Shown: in pieces, positions 34,928 through 44,141 of the stretch
How positions within the stretch are numbered: the first letter of the stretch is position 1
How the letters are laid out: each line of letters starts with the position of its first letter
Source of the DNA: Streptomyces sp. ALI-76-A
Lineage (GTDB): Bacteria > Actinomycetota > Actinomycetes > Streptomycetales > Streptomycetaceae
Assembly: GCF_030287445.1 (NCBI RefSeq)
Contig: NZ_JASVWB010000004.1
Coordinates: 1,178,001 to 1,242,000, forward strand
Reading direction: 5' to 3'
Length of the DNA: 64,000 nucleotides
Translations under genes and position numbers: made by a program
The notes under the pieces: model-generated
The model's database searches: none
Seen by the model: the letters and a program-made list of their open reading frames with translations, nothing else
Told to the model about the DNA's origin: nothing

Positions 34928-36172
34928 ATGAACCGATCTGCCAGACGGCGTCTCACCGCCGCAGTCCTGACCGTCGTCACCGTCACCGCCGGCGCCACCG
35001 CGTGCTCCTCCGGCTCAGGCGACACCTCCACGAAGGCCGCGGACGGCGGTACGTACACGATCTGGGACCCGTACCCGCAGTTCAACAGGGGCTCGGCGTG
35101 GGCGAAACTGCTGGACGACTGCGGCACCAAGGCCGGAGTGAAGATCAAGCGGACCGCGTTCGACACCAGCGACCTGACGAACAAGGCGCTGCTCGCGGCG
35201 CAGCAGGACAACTCCGCGGACGTCCTCATCGTCGACAACCCGGTCGTCTCCACCCTGGCCGAGGCAGGAGTGCTGACCACGACCGACGACAACAAGATCG
35301 ACACCTCTGCCGTCGACGCCAACCTGCTCGGAGCGGGTCAGTCGGGCGGGAAGACGTACGGCACGCCGGTCGGCGCCAACACCCTCGCCCTCTACTACAA
35401 CAAGGAGGTGCTCAAGGAAGCCCGCGTCGACATCGAGTCCGTGAAGGACTGGGACTCGCTGACGGCGGCGCTGGCGAAGGTCGAGAAGGCCGGGAAGAAG
35501 GGCATCACCTTCTCGGCGATCGGAACCGAGGAGGGCAGCTTCCAGTTCCTGCCGTGGTTCTGGGGCTCGGGCGCCCAGCTCACCGACATCGGCTCGGCCG
35601 AGTCCGTGTCCGCGCTGTCGCTGTGGAAGAACTGGCTGGACGAGGGCTACGCCCCCAACTCGGTGATCAACAACACCCAGACGACCAGTTGGCAGGAGTT
35701 CGCGAGCGGCGACTACGCGTTCGCCGAGAACGGCACCTGGCAGCTCGCCAACGCCGAGAAGGCCGGTTTCGACTACGGGGTCATCCCCGTCCCCGGTGCC
35801 GACGGCGGCAACGCGGCCGCCCCGACCGGCGGAGAGTTCGTCACCGTCCCGGTCCAGGGAGAGACCGGCCGCTACGCCACCTCACAGAAGCTCGTGACCT
35901 GCCTGACCAGCACCGACAACCTCCTCGCCACCGACACCACCCTGTCCTACGTCGCCCCCACCACCGAGGTCCAGGACAAGCAGGTCGCGGCGAACGCCGA
36001 GCTGAAGCCGTGGGTCGACGCGGTCAAGGCGGCCAAGGGACGTACGAGTGACGACCTCGGCACCAAGTACCCGAAGATCTCCGAGCAGTTGTGGAAGGCC
36101 GTCCAGTCCGCCCTCAGCGGGTCGGCGTCGCCGAAGGACGCGCTCGGCTCGGCTCAGTCGGCCGTCAAGTAA
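34928..36172 (+). CDS. CUT1 ABC transporter sugar-binding lipoprotein
   Basis: A 414-aa protein. Signal peptide RRRLTAAVLTVVTVTAGATA with lipobox Cys (ATAC-SSGSG), then a Ser/Gly linker and the SBP type 1 fold: ADVLIVDNPVVSTLAEAGVL, VGANTLALYYNKEVLKEARV, FAENGTWQLANAEKAGFDYG. It captures a sugar outside the membrane for the two permeases that follow. The specificity is not visible, but neighbouring glycosidases suggest an oligosaccharide. Confidence 0.93.
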   Translation: MNRSARRRLTAAVLTVVTVTAGATACSSGSGDTSTKAADGGTYTIWDPYPQFNRGSAWAKLLDDCGTKAGVKIKRTAFDTSDLTNKALLAAQQDNSADVLIVDNPVVSTLAEAGVLTTTDDNKIDTSAVDANLLGAGQSGGKTYGTPVGANTLALYYNKEVLKEARVDIESVKDWDSLTAALAKVEKAGKKGITFSAIGTEEGSFQFLPWFWGSGAQLTDIGSAESVSALSLWKNWLDEGYAPNSVINNTQTTSWQEFASGDYAFAENGTWQLANAEKAGFDYGVIPVPGADGGNAAAPTGGEFVTVPVQGETGRYATSQKLVTCLTSTDNLLATDTTLSYVAPTTEVQDKQVAANAELKPWVDAVKAAKGRTSDDLGTKYPKISEQLWKAVQSALSGSASPKDALGSAQSAVK

Positions 36173-36192
36173 CCAGCGCCAGAGGCCCGTTG

Positions 36193-37176
36193 ATGAACCG
36201 CACGACGCAAGCGCAGGACCCGCTGGCGGCACGCGAGGGGAACGGGGCGGCCGCCGCCGCTCCGCCCCCTGCCCGCGCCACCACGCGACGGCGTCCCACC
36301 TCCCAGCAGTGGGTCGCCTGGGCATTCCTCGCCCCGGTCACCCTCTACCTCGCCCTCTTCTACGCCTATCCCCTCTACCGCAACATCGACCTGAGCCTGC
36401 GGAACTACACCGTCCGCTCCTTCGTCCAGGGCGACGCGCCGTTCACGGGCCTGGCGAACTACCGGGCCGTCTTCGACGCCCCGACGTTCGCCCCCGCCCT
36501 GCTGCACACCGTGGTGTTCACCGCCGTGTGCCTGGTCTTCCAGTACGCGATCGGCCTGGCGCTCGCGGTCTTCTTCCACCAGCACTTCCGGCTCTCCGCG
36601 ACCCTGCGTGCCCTGTTTCTGGTGCCGTGGCTGCTGCCGCTGATCGTGTCGGCGTCCACCTGGTCGTGGATGCTCAACAGCGACTCCGGCATCGTCAACG
36701 CCGTACTGCACGCCGTCGGCATCGGTCCGGTGAACTGGCTGACCTCGCCGTCCTGGTCGCTGGCCTCGGTGATCATCGCGAACGTCTGGATCGGTGTCCC
36801 GTTCAACCTGGTGGTGCTCTACAGCGGTCTGCAGTCCATTCCCGTCGGTCTGTACGAGGCGGCGGCTCTCGACGGGGCCGGCTCCTGGCGGCGGTTCTGG
36901 AGCATCACCTTCCCGCTGCTGCGCCCGGTGTCCGCGATCACCCTGCTGCTGGGCCTGGTCTACACGCTCAAGGTCTTCGACATCATCTGGATCATGACCA
37001 AGGGCGGTCCCGCGGACTCGTCCACCACCTTCGCCACCTGGTCCTACCAGCTCGGCTTCGGCAACCTGCTGCCCGCCTTCGGCCCCGGAGCGGCCGTCGG
37101 GAACCTGCTCGTCGTCGCCGCCCTGGTCTTCGGCCTCATCTACATGAGGGTCCAGCGAAAGCAGCAACTGTCATGA
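36193..37176 (+). CDS. CUT1 ABC transporter permease (MalF type)
   Basis: A 327-aa protein from ATG 36193. Six hydrophobic segments start at WVAWAFLAPVTLYLALFYAY. The EAA loop YEAAALDGAGSWRRFWSITF contacts the ATPase. Its stop overlaps the next permease start (ATGA). No ATPase gene is present in the operon. Confidence 0.92.
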   Translation: MNRTTQAQDPLAAREGNGAAAAAPPPARATTRRRPTSQQWVAWAFLAPVTLYLALFYAYPLYRNIDLSLRNYTVRSFVQGDAPFTGLANYRAVFDAPTFAPALLHTVVFTAVCLVFQYAIGLALAVFFHQHFRLSATLRALFLVPWLLPLIVSASTWSWMLNSDSGIVNAVLHAVGIGPVNWLTSPSWSLASVIIANVWIGVPFNLVVLYSGLQSIPVGLYEAAALDGAGSWRRFWSITFPLLRPVSAITLLLGLVYTLKVFDIIWIMTKGGPADSSTTFATWSYQLGFGNLLPAFGPGAAVGNLLVVAALVFGLIYMRVQRKQQLS

Positions 37177-37994
37177 ACCGAAGCAACCGTACGGGTTGGA
37201 AGACGGCCATCGGCCTCCTGCTGACCGCGGTCATGCTCTTCCCGGTCTACTGGATGCTGAACGTGTCCCTCACCCGCGACCAGGACATGCGCAAGAGTCC
37301 ACCGGACCTCTTCCCCGCCCACGCCACCCTGGAGGGCTACCGGGCCGTCGTCGACCAGCAGTTGCCCTACCTCGGCACCAGTCTCGTCATCGGCCTGGGC
37401 ACCGTGGCCCTGACCCTGGCCCTGGCCGCACCCGCCGGCTACGCGCTGGCCAAACTGCGCCCGTGCGGCGGCGGCATCCTCAACTTCGCCCTCCTGGCCG
37501 CCCAGATGATCCCCGGCATCATCATGGCGATGGGCTTCTACGCCATCTACCTCCAGCTCGGCCTGCTCCAGTCCGTCCCCGGCCTGATCGTCGCCGACTC
37601 CACCCTGGCCGTCCCCTTCGCCGTACTCATCTTCACAGCGTTCATGTCCGGCATCCCCGGCGAACTCCTCCAGGCTGCCAAGACAGATGGAGCCGGACCG
37701 CTGCGCACCTTCTGGTCGATCGTCCTGCCGATGAGCCGCAACTCGATCGTCACGGTGTCCCTGTTCGCGTTCCTGTGGTCCTGGTCCGATTTCATCTTCG
37801 CCAGCACCCTCGCGGCCGGTGGCACCCACCAGCCGATCACCCTCGGCATCTACCAGTACATCGGCAACAACAACCAGGAGTGGAACGCCATCATGGCCAC
37901 CGCCGTCGTGGCCTCGCTGCCCGCCGCGGTCATCCTCGTCCTCGCCCAGCGCTACGTCGCCGCCGGCGTGACCGCCGGCGCCGTCAAGGACTGA
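37173..37994 (+). CDS. CUT1 ABC transporter permease (MalG type)
   Basis: A 273-aa protein. Membrane segments begin at TAIGLLLTAVMLFPVYWMLN. EAA loop LLQAAKTDGAGPLRTFWSIV is followed by LFAFLWSWSDFIFASTLAAG. It forms the channel with the preceding permease and probably uses a shared MsiK-type ATPase encoded elsewhere in the genome (established for Streptomyces CUT1 systems; inferred here). Confidence 0.92.
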   Translation: MNRSNRTGWKTAIGLLLTAVMLFPVYWMLNVSLTRDQDMRKSPPDLFPAHATLEGYRAVVDQQLPYLGTSLVIGLGTVALTLALAAPAGYALAKLRPCGGGILNFALLAAQMIPGIIMAMGFYAIYLQLGLLQSVPGLIVADSTLAVPFAVLIFTAFMSGIPGELLQAAKTDGAGPLRTFWSIVLPMSRNSIVTVSLFAFLWSWSDFIFASTLAAGGTHQPITLGIYQYIGNNNQEWNAIMATAVVASLPAAVILVLAQRYVAAGVTAGAVKD

Positions 37995-38102
37995 CACCGC
38001 ACCGCCCGCACGCAGCCGGCCTCTCCATGAGCCGCCGTGCGAGCGCCGTCGCCCCACCAGGCGGAACGCCGCCCCCTCCGCTCAAGAAATGAGTGCCGCT
38101 TC

Positions 38103-39860
38103 ATGACCGCCGCCCCATCCGGCACAGCCTTCTCCGTCCACGACATTCCCTTCAGCACGCACGGCTCCTGGTTCGGCATCTCTCCCGTGCTGGCGGAGAA
38201 GACGCGCGCCGAGGACCTCCACCTCGTCTCACACCAGAACGGCATGCACGCCGTCCTGCGCCTCGTCCCCCTCGGCGCGGCGACGGGCGAGCGGGCCGAG
38301 ACCCGCGTCGAGGCGACACCGGGCCTGCTCAACTGGACCGGCACGGACGGGCGCATCGACCTCGCCTACGAGTCGCCGGACACCGTGCGCGTGCATGGCA
38401 CCGGTCTCGGGTTTGGCATCAGCGCCGCGGCACACACCCTGACCCCCTTCAGCGGCACGTACTTCTACCGCGACCCGGCCACCGAGGCGCACGTGTTCAC
38501 CTCCTACGAGACCGGGCGCCGCTACCGGATCACCGTGCTGTCCGGCACGGTAGCCGACGTGTCCGGTGCCCAGGCCCTGGGCGCCGGTGACCGCGGTCTC
38601 ACCGTCACCGCCGCGGTCGACGGCTCGTGGGAGGTAGCGGTCGAAGAACTCGACAGTGCGCGACAGCCCTACCGCTCGTCGGCGGCGTTCGGCGAGGTCG
38701 TGGAGGCCGCGCGGCAGTCGTTCGCGGAGTTCGTCGACACGGTCGCCCCGTGGCGCTCGGCCGCCACCCCGGCCGCCGAACTCGCCGCCTACGTGGTGTG
38801 GTCCGCGACCGTACGCCCGGCGGGTCTGGTCACCCGCCCCGCGGTGCTGATGTCCAAGCACTGGATGGACAAGGTGTGGAGCTGGGACCACTGCTTCAAC
38901 GCCCTCGCCCTGGCCCCCGGATACCCCGGCCTCGCCTGGGACCAGTTCTCGCTGCCCTTCGACCACCAGGACGACAGCGGCGCGCTGCCCGACTCGGTCA
39001 CCCACTCCGAGGTCCTCCACAACTTCGTCAAACCCCCCATCCACGGCTGGGCCCTGCGGCAGCTGCGTCAACGGCTTCCGAAACCTCTCGGCCGGACCGA
39101 ACTGGCCGAGGTGTACGAGAGAGTGACCCGCTGGACGGACTTCTGGCTCACCGCACGCCGCGCCCCCGGCGCCGCGTTGCCCCACTACCAGCATGGCAAC
39201 GACAGCGGCTGGGACAACGCCACCACCTTCGACCCCGAACGCGTGATCGTCACCGCCGATCTGGCCGCCTTCCTCATCCTCCAACTGCGTGAACTGGCCG
39301 ACCTGGCCGCCGAACTGGACCGACCCGACGACGCCCGCGCCTGGACGCGTACGGCCGATGCGACCCAGGCCGCGATGCTCGACCAGCTCTGGACCGGCGA
39401 GCGGTTCGTCGCCCGTGGCATGGACAGCCAGGACACCTGGAGCAGCTCCAGCCTGCTCGACCTGATGCCCATCGCGCTGGGCGAGCACCTGCCCGAAAGC
39501 GTCAGCAGCGTGCTGGCCGACCGTATCGAGGCCCACCTGACCCCGCACGGCCTGGCCACCGAACTTCCCACATCGCCGCACTACCTCTCCGACGGCTACT
39601 GGCGCGGCCCGATCTGGGCCCCCGCCACGGTCCTCGTCGAGGACGGCCTGCGCCGCTCTGGCCACCAGCGCCTGGCGGACGAGATCAGCGCCCGTTTCCG
39701 CGCCCTGTGCGAGACCTACGGGTTCGCGGAGAACTTCGACGCACTGACCGGGGCGGGTCTACGCGACCGTGCCTACACCTGGACCGCCAGCAGCTACCTC
39801 CTTCTCGCCGAAGCCCACGAACTCCGGCGCGCCGCACCCGCCGAGGCAATCGGCGGGTGA
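38103..39860 (+). CDS. GH63-like (MGH1-type, (alpha/alpha)6) glycoside hydrolase, cytoplasmic
   Basis: A 585-aa protein with no signal peptide. An N-terminal beta-sandwich region (~1-215) precedes an (alpha/alpha)6 barrel with MSKHWMDKVWSWDHCFNALA, FDHQDDSGALPDSVTH, HYQHGNDSGWDNATTFDPER (likely catalytic acid region) and YWRGPIWAPATVLVEDGLRR. These blocks are shared by GH63/GH37-type glucosidases, glucosylglycerate hydrolases and related enzymes. It would hydrolyse an imported oligosaccharide. ATG 38103 is chosen since homology begins shortly after it. The exact sugar is unknown. Confidence 0.8.
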   Translation: MTAAPSGTAFSVHDIPFSTHGSWFGISPVLAEKTRAEDLHLVSHQNGMHAVLRLVPLGAATGERAETRVEATPGLLNWTGTDGRIDLAYESPDTVRVHGTGLGFGISAAAHTLTPFSGTYFYRDPATEAHVFTSYETGRRYRITVLSGTVADVSGAQALGAGDRGLTVTAAVDGSWEVAVEELDSARQPYRSSAAFGEVVEAARQSFAEFVDTVAPWRSAATPAAELAAYVVWSATVRPAGLVTRPAVLMSKHWMDKVWSWDHCFNALALAPGYPGLAWDQFSLPFDHQDDSGALPDSVTHSEVLHNFVKPPIHGWALRQLRQRLPKPLGRTELAEVYERVTRWTDFWLTARRAPGAALPHYQHGNDSGWDNATTFDPERVIVTADLAAFLILQLRELADLAAELDRPDDARAWTRTADATQAAMLDQLWTGERFVARGMDSQDTWSSSSLLDLMPIALGEHLPESVSSVLADRIEAHLTPHGLATELPTSPHYLSDGYWRGPIWAPATVLVEDGLRRSGHQRLADEISARFRALCETYGFAENFDALTGAGLRDRAYTWTASSYLLLAEAHELRRAAPAEAIGG

Positions 39861-39913
39861 ACATTTCCTGGGCCGAACCGCGCCCAGGAGCACCCACCCT
39901 CGGGAGATCCGCA

Positions 39914-41791
39914 ATGCGCTCACTCAGCCTTCTTCCCCGGCTCAGACGCGATCCCGGACGTACTGGCACGGCAGGCCGTCGTTTCCGTACGTCCACCGCG
40001 CTCGCCGCACTGTTCGCGTCACTCGCGGCCGTCGCTCTGCCCGGCACCGTGGCGCAGGCCGCCGACACCACCGTGACCGTGGACTTCGCGACCGCCGGGG
40101 GCGCCCCCGCCTACAATGCCTCGGGCACGATCTACGGGATGACCGAGGACGGTTCACTGCCCGCGGAGCACTTCTACAAGGACATCAAGTGGAAGCTCAT
40201 GCGGGCCGGCGGTGCACAGCTGGACAACCCAGGTGGCTGGGTCGCCGGCAAGTACGACCGCCGGTGGAACTCCACCCTCGCCCAGTACCAGCGCACCAAG
40301 GCACTCGGCGGGACCTTCGTCATCCTGCCGCACGACCTGTGGGGTGCCGACGGGACCACCAGCCCCACCTTCCCCGGTGACAACGGCGACTGGTCCCTCT
40401 TCGACTCCTTCTACGACCGCCTCATCGCCGACGCGCAGGCGGCCGGCATGACCGACATCCAGTGGGACATCTGGAACGAACCCGATTGGACCCCGTTCTG
40501 GGGGCGGACGCAGGCCCAGTACCTGGAGATGTGGAAGCGCGCCTACCAGAAGATCCGTGCCGCCTTCCCGGGCGCTGTCGTCGTCGGCCCCAGCACCGCG
40601 TTCAAGCCCGCCTCGAACGGCTCGGGCTGGTGGAACACGTACCTGGACTACGTCAAGGCCAACAACGTCGCGCCGGACATCTACAGCTGGCACGACCTGC
40701 CGGGTGACCCGGTCGCCGACGCGGGCGCGGTGAGGTCGAAGCTGTCGGCCCGGTCGATGACGACGAGTCGTCCGTTCCAGGTGAACGAGTACGGCAACAC
40801 GGACGAGCAGAACCCCGGGCGTGGCGGCTGGTACATCTCGCGTCTGGAGCGGGCGGGAGCGGACGGTCTGCGCGCGAACTGGGCCTCCGCCGGTAACCTG
40901 CACGACTTCCAGGCCAATCTGCTCACCAAGACCGGCAGTCAGTACCTGCCGTTGGGCGAGTGGTTCCTGTACCGCTACTACGGCTCCCAGAGCGGCAACA
41001 TCGTCAAGGTCACGCCGGGCACCGGCACCGACGGCCTGGCGACCAAGGACAACACGGCCAAGAACGCGAAGATCCTGCTGGGCAGCAACAACAACACCGG
41101 CAATGTGACCGTCCGCCTGGACCGTCTCGACGCCACCTCCGTCGTGGAGAACGGGCAGGTCCGCGCGATAGTTCAGCGCGTCCCGAACAATGGCGGTGGC
41201 GCCGTGACCGGTCCGGTCACCGTCTCCGACCAGAACCTGACGGTCAGCACCAACTCCGCCTCGGTCAACGTTCCGTGGACGGACGCCAGGGACGGTTACA
41301 CGGTCACCTTGCTTCCGCCGTCCAACACAGCTGTCTCCACGGTCGCGGTCTCCCAGCACAGTGGGCAGTGCCTGGATGACACCAACTTGTCCACGGCCAA
41401 CGGCACGCGGTACCAGCAGTACCACTGCGAGGGCGGCTACCAGCAGATGCTCGACTTCAAGCCGGTGAGCGGCAAGCCGGACACGTACACCGTGGTCAAC
41501 CAGCACAGCGGCAAGTGCCTGGACGTCAACAACGCGTCCACCGCCGACGGCGCCGCCGTCATCCAGTGGACCTGCAGTGGCGGCACCAACCAGCAGTTCA
41601 CGCTCCGCCCGGTGACCGCGCTCGGCAACAGCCAGGACTATCAGCTCGTCGCGGCCCACAGCGGCAAGTGCGTCGACGTCAGCCAGATCTCGACCACACC
41701 CGGTGCGAAGATCCACCAGTGGACCTGCGACCCCGCGGGCGCACTGGACACCAAGAGGAACCAGATCTGGCGCCTGCTCGGCAAGAACTGA
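39914..41791 (+). CDS. Secreted clan GH-A (GH39-like) glycoside hydrolase with C-terminal ricin-B lectin
   Basis: A 625-aa protein from ATG 39914 (GGGAGA upstream). Long signal peptide to AVALPGTVAQAAD. The TIM-barrel acid/base is in WDIWNEPDWTPFWG, the nucleophile candidate in FQVNEYGNTDEQ. Then a beta domain and a ricin-B trefoil (GQCLDDTNLST, GKCLDVNNASTADGAAVIQW, GKCVDVSQIST), ending IWRLLGKN. The lectin is paralogous to that of the first gene in the window. It is last in the LacI cluster and is followed by a terminator. GH39 placement is tentative. Confidence 0.8.
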   Translation: MRSLSLLPRLRRDPGRTGTAGRRFRTSTALAALFASLAAVALPGTVAQAADTTVTVDFATAGGAPAYNASGTIYGMTEDGSLPAEHFYKDIKWKLMRAGGAQLDNPGGWVAGKYDRRWNSTLAQYQRTKALGGTFVILPHDLWGADGTTSPTFPGDNGDWSLFDSFYDRLIADAQAAGMTDIQWDIWNEPDWTPFWGRTQAQYLEMWKRAYQKIRAAFPGAVVVGPSTAFKPASNGSGWWNTYLDYVKANNVAPDIYSWHDLPGDPVADAGAVRSKLSARSMTTSRPFQVNEYGNTDEQNPGRGGWYISRLERAGADGLRANWASAGNLHDFQANLLTKTGSQYLPLGEWFLYRYYGSQSGNIVKVTPGTGTDGLATKDNTAKNAKILLGSNNNTGNVTVRLDRLDATSVVENGQVRAIVQRVPNNGGGAVTGPVTVSDQNLTVSTNSASVNVPWTDARDGYTVTLLPPSNTAVSTVAVSQHSGQCLDDTNLSTANGTRYQQYHCEGGYQQMLDFKPVSGKPDTYTVVNQHSGKCLDVNNASTADGAAVIQWTCSGGTNQQFTLRPVTALGNSQDYQLVAAHSGKCVDVSQISTTPGAKIHQWTCDPAGALDTKRNQIWRLLGKN

Positions 41792-41803
41792 CACCTCACC
41801 CAC

Positions 41804-41842
41804 CCTGTGGGGTCCCCGGCGGCAGCCGAGGAACCCCACAGG
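41804..41842 (+). terminator. Terminator of the LacI/CUT1/glycosidase cluster
   Basis: Perfect 10-bp arms CCTGTGGGGT (41804-41813) and ACCCCACAGG (41833-41842), 12 bases after the stop codon. Confidence 0.8.
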
Positions 41843-42185
41843 TCGGTACCGACTCAAGGTGATACACGCGGCAGTGAGTGGGGCTGTGCCGATGCGCCGC
41901 CGGTCTGTCTGCCGTGTCGTCGACGGTTTCGGGCACGCCCGTGACGTAACGACACCGGGCACGGGCGGGCTCGGGACCTTCGCCGTCTTCACACACCCAA
42001 CAACGTGACAGTGCCTCAGGAGGATGTCGGCGGCCCGCTGCGCGTGGTGCAGTTCGTCCCACACGCCAGCATCGTTCCCCGCGGTCAGGCGCCGCCGGTG
42101 TGCGTCCCGTACGGTGACGCCGTCGACGTGGGTGGAGACGAGGCGGCGGCCGTGCGAGCTGTAGGATCGAAGGCAGCTCTGGCGG
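41843..42185. other. Intergenic, no recognised gene
   Basis: About 340 bp. An open minus-strand stretch (encoding SSHGRRLVSTHVDGVTVRDA) has protein-like composition but no start, partner or family, so it is left uncalled. Confidence 0.4.
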
Positions 42186-42668
42186 TCAGGTGTAGGCCAG
42201 TAGTCTCCCGGCGATCGTGACACCTGACCACGAGGTGAGGGAGACGACCGCGGCGAGGCGGGCGGCGGCAGGTGTCGGCTGGTCCGTGTCCCAGTCGGCC
42301 ACGCTGCGGTAGGTCCGCCGATGGAAGATCAGGATGTTCAGGCCTGCGAGCAGGATGAGGCCGAGCTTCCAGGGAGCACTGCCACGGTCGGCGATGAGGC
42401 TCGCGCCGGGCAGGAACATGGCCACACCGGTGACTGCCGCGATCACGAAGCCGAGGTGCGACAGGCGGAGGAGGTAGGTGGCCGCGGTCGTCACCCGCAG
42501 TGCCCCCCGACCGAGCCCCAGCAGCCGGAGATCGAAGGCTGCTGCCGGGCCGATCAGGAGGGCGATGCTGATGATGTGGACGCTCTCGAGCATCGGATAC
42601 AGGTAGGCCGTGCCACGGACGGACTCGGCGAACCAGCTGTCCTCCAGCCAGGAGAAGACATTGTCCAT
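42186..42668 (-). CDS. DUF6644-type integral membrane protein
   Basis: A 160-aa protein from ATG 42668 (MDNVFSWLEDSWFAESVRG). About four hydrophobic segments include YPMLESVHIISIALLIGPAA, AFDLRLLGLG, LSHLGFVIAAVTGVAMFL and LGLILLAGLNILIFHRRTY. His residues at the HII and RLSHLG helices could bind haem. It lies 11 bases downstream of the DUF6152-type gene, and the two families are often adjacent. Function unknown; a membrane redox or cytochrome-like role is speculation. Confidence 0.75.
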   Translation of the reverse strand: MDNVFSWLEDSWFAESVRGTAYLYPMLESVHIISIALLIGPAAAFDLRLLGLGRGALRVTTAATYLLRLSHLGFVIAAVTGVAMFLPGASLIADRGSAPWKLGLILLAGLNILIFHRRTYRSVADWDTDQPTPAAARLAAVVSLTSWSGVTIAGRLLAYT

Positions 42669-42679
42669 GACGAGCGCCC

Positions 42680-43399
42680 TCACGCCCGGCGCGACCGGGC
42701 GCGCAGGTAGAAGGCTCCACCTGCGACGACCGCGACCAGTACGCCACCGACCGTGGCCCACACCGCCATCGGGGATGTGTCGTCGGAGTCCGCTGAGGCA
42801 GACGGGGACTCCTGGTCGGCGTCAGCGGCCGGTGCGTCGTCCTCCGGATACGGGACCGGCAGCGGCGTCGCCGGCAGCTCCTCGTTGAGCACCTGGTTGA
42901 CCGGCTTCCCGTCCTCGACCCAGAACACGACCGGACGGAACTCGTCGTCATGACTCCTGCCGACGTAGCCGACGGCCTCGATCCGCTCGCCGTCCTCGAG
43001 TTCGCGGTCGAGGCCCCACATTCCTGTGAAACTCGGCGGTGCGATGGTGACTTCCAGCTGGTCGTGAGAACCGCTGTAGGACGGTGCGGCGTTGATCGGG
43101 TCGCTGTCGGCGGCGTCCCGCAGCCCGTCAGGCAGATCACGCTCGGGCGTGTCAGCGGGTAGATCTCTGTCGATGGTCACGGTGAAGTAGGAGTGCGGCT
43201 CGCCCCAGCGGACCTGCGAGACGGTGCCCGCTATGTAGTGGGGGCGGTCGGTGTCGAAGTCGTCGAATCCGTGATGCGCCTGAGCGGCACCCGCCGAGAA
43301 CAAGATGAGCATCGCCGCGGAGACCAGGGACGCCGTCGCCAGCCTGACGCGACGAATGCTGGTGCCGGCCAGCGGTGCCGCGATCGTGATGAAGCGCAT
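42680..43399 (-). CDS. DUF6152-type secreted/membrane-anchored protein
   Basis: A 239-aa protein. Signal sequence RLATASLVSAAMLILFSAGA, mature start AQAHHGFDDFDTDRPHYIAG (the HH-F-FD pattern of DUF6152), WGEPHSYFTVTIDRD. Then an acidic linker and a C-terminal transmembrane helix (WATVGGVLVAVVAGGAFYL) with a RARSRRA stop. It is probably anchored at the outer face and paired with the DUF6644-type protein. No enzymatic motif is visible. Confidence 0.78.
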   Translation of the reverse strand: MRFITIAAPLAGTSIRRVRLATASLVSAAMLILFSAGAAQAHHGFDDFDTDRPHYIAGTVSQVRWGEPHSYFTVTIDRDLPADTPERDLPDGLRDAADSDPINAAPSYSGSHDQLEVTIAPPSFTGMWGLDRELEDGERIEAVGYVGRSHDDEFRPVVFWVEDGKPVNQVLNEELPATPLPVPYPEDDAPAADADQESPSASADSDDTSPMAVWATVGGVLVAVVAGGAFYLRARSRRA

Positions 43400-43539
43400 G
43401 CCGAATCGATCCTTCCAGAGGGCTTGGGGTGTTCGGCGTCCAGCGAACCTCCTCTCGCGGGGCAGAAGGGAGTCCCTGTCGTGGGGTGTACTGACAGAGC
43501 ACCCTTCAGCGGGGGCTGCGGCCCGAACTTCGGGCCACT

Positions 43540-44034
43540 GAGTACGGCGCGGGGAACGCGGAGACCCTGAACGTCAGCTCCCCGTCTCCATACCTCGTGA
43601 CGAGCCTGGTCGATGCTCCCCAGCAGTCGATCTACCTCACTTCCGACCTGCACCTGGGCGGCGGCCTCGAGCTCGACGAGCTGCGTGAGGGCGGCACCGA
43701 CGTCACTTACGACGACAGCAAACTCCAGATCCGGACGCTTGCCATGGCCGTCGCCCGGCGTTGTTCCGGGGTCCGCGTCAACGCGGTGGCCCCGGGCTGG
43801 GTGCCGACCCTGATGGGGTTCGCCAACGGCCCGTACGCTCCCGACGACCTCCGTGCCGGCTACATGACCCAGGTCTGGCCGGCCGAGGGCAGCGAGCCTG
43901 CGAGCCGAGGATCCGGCGGATTCTTCTTCCACCGTGAACCGGAGGATGACATCCATTCCTCGGTCCACGACGCCCACGCGCAGGACGGGCTGCTCGACGC
44001 CTACCCGCAGCGCACCGAGGTCACCCTGAGATAG
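43540..44034 (+). pseudogene. Short-chain dehydrogenase C-terminal fragment
   Basis: The frame ETLNVSSPSPYLVTSLVDAP, QQSIYLTSDLH, then YDDSKLQIRTLAMAVARR, VRVNAVAPGWVPTLMGF, APDDLRAGYMTQVWPA and FFFHREPEDD is the second half of an NAD(P)-dependent SDR. The dinucleotide-binding N-terminus (TGxxxGIG) is absent, and the active-site YxxxK is degenerate (YDDSK). It converges with the MmyB-type regulator, a common partner of such SDRs. Confidence 0.7.
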
Positions 44035-44141
44035 ACCCGGTGTGCCGGTGGGCCCCGAAAGGCGCCACGCGGGTCCGGCTGGGGAGTGGGAGAACGGCAC
44101 GCCGACGGCGCCGGACCCAACGAGGTCGGCGCCGTCGGCGT

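Noticed and set aside
40154..42223. 689-aa minus-strand ORF opposite the clan GH-A gene
   Set aside because: A shadow of the GH-A coding strand; only the part beyond 41843 has any protein-like look and it lacks a start and a family.
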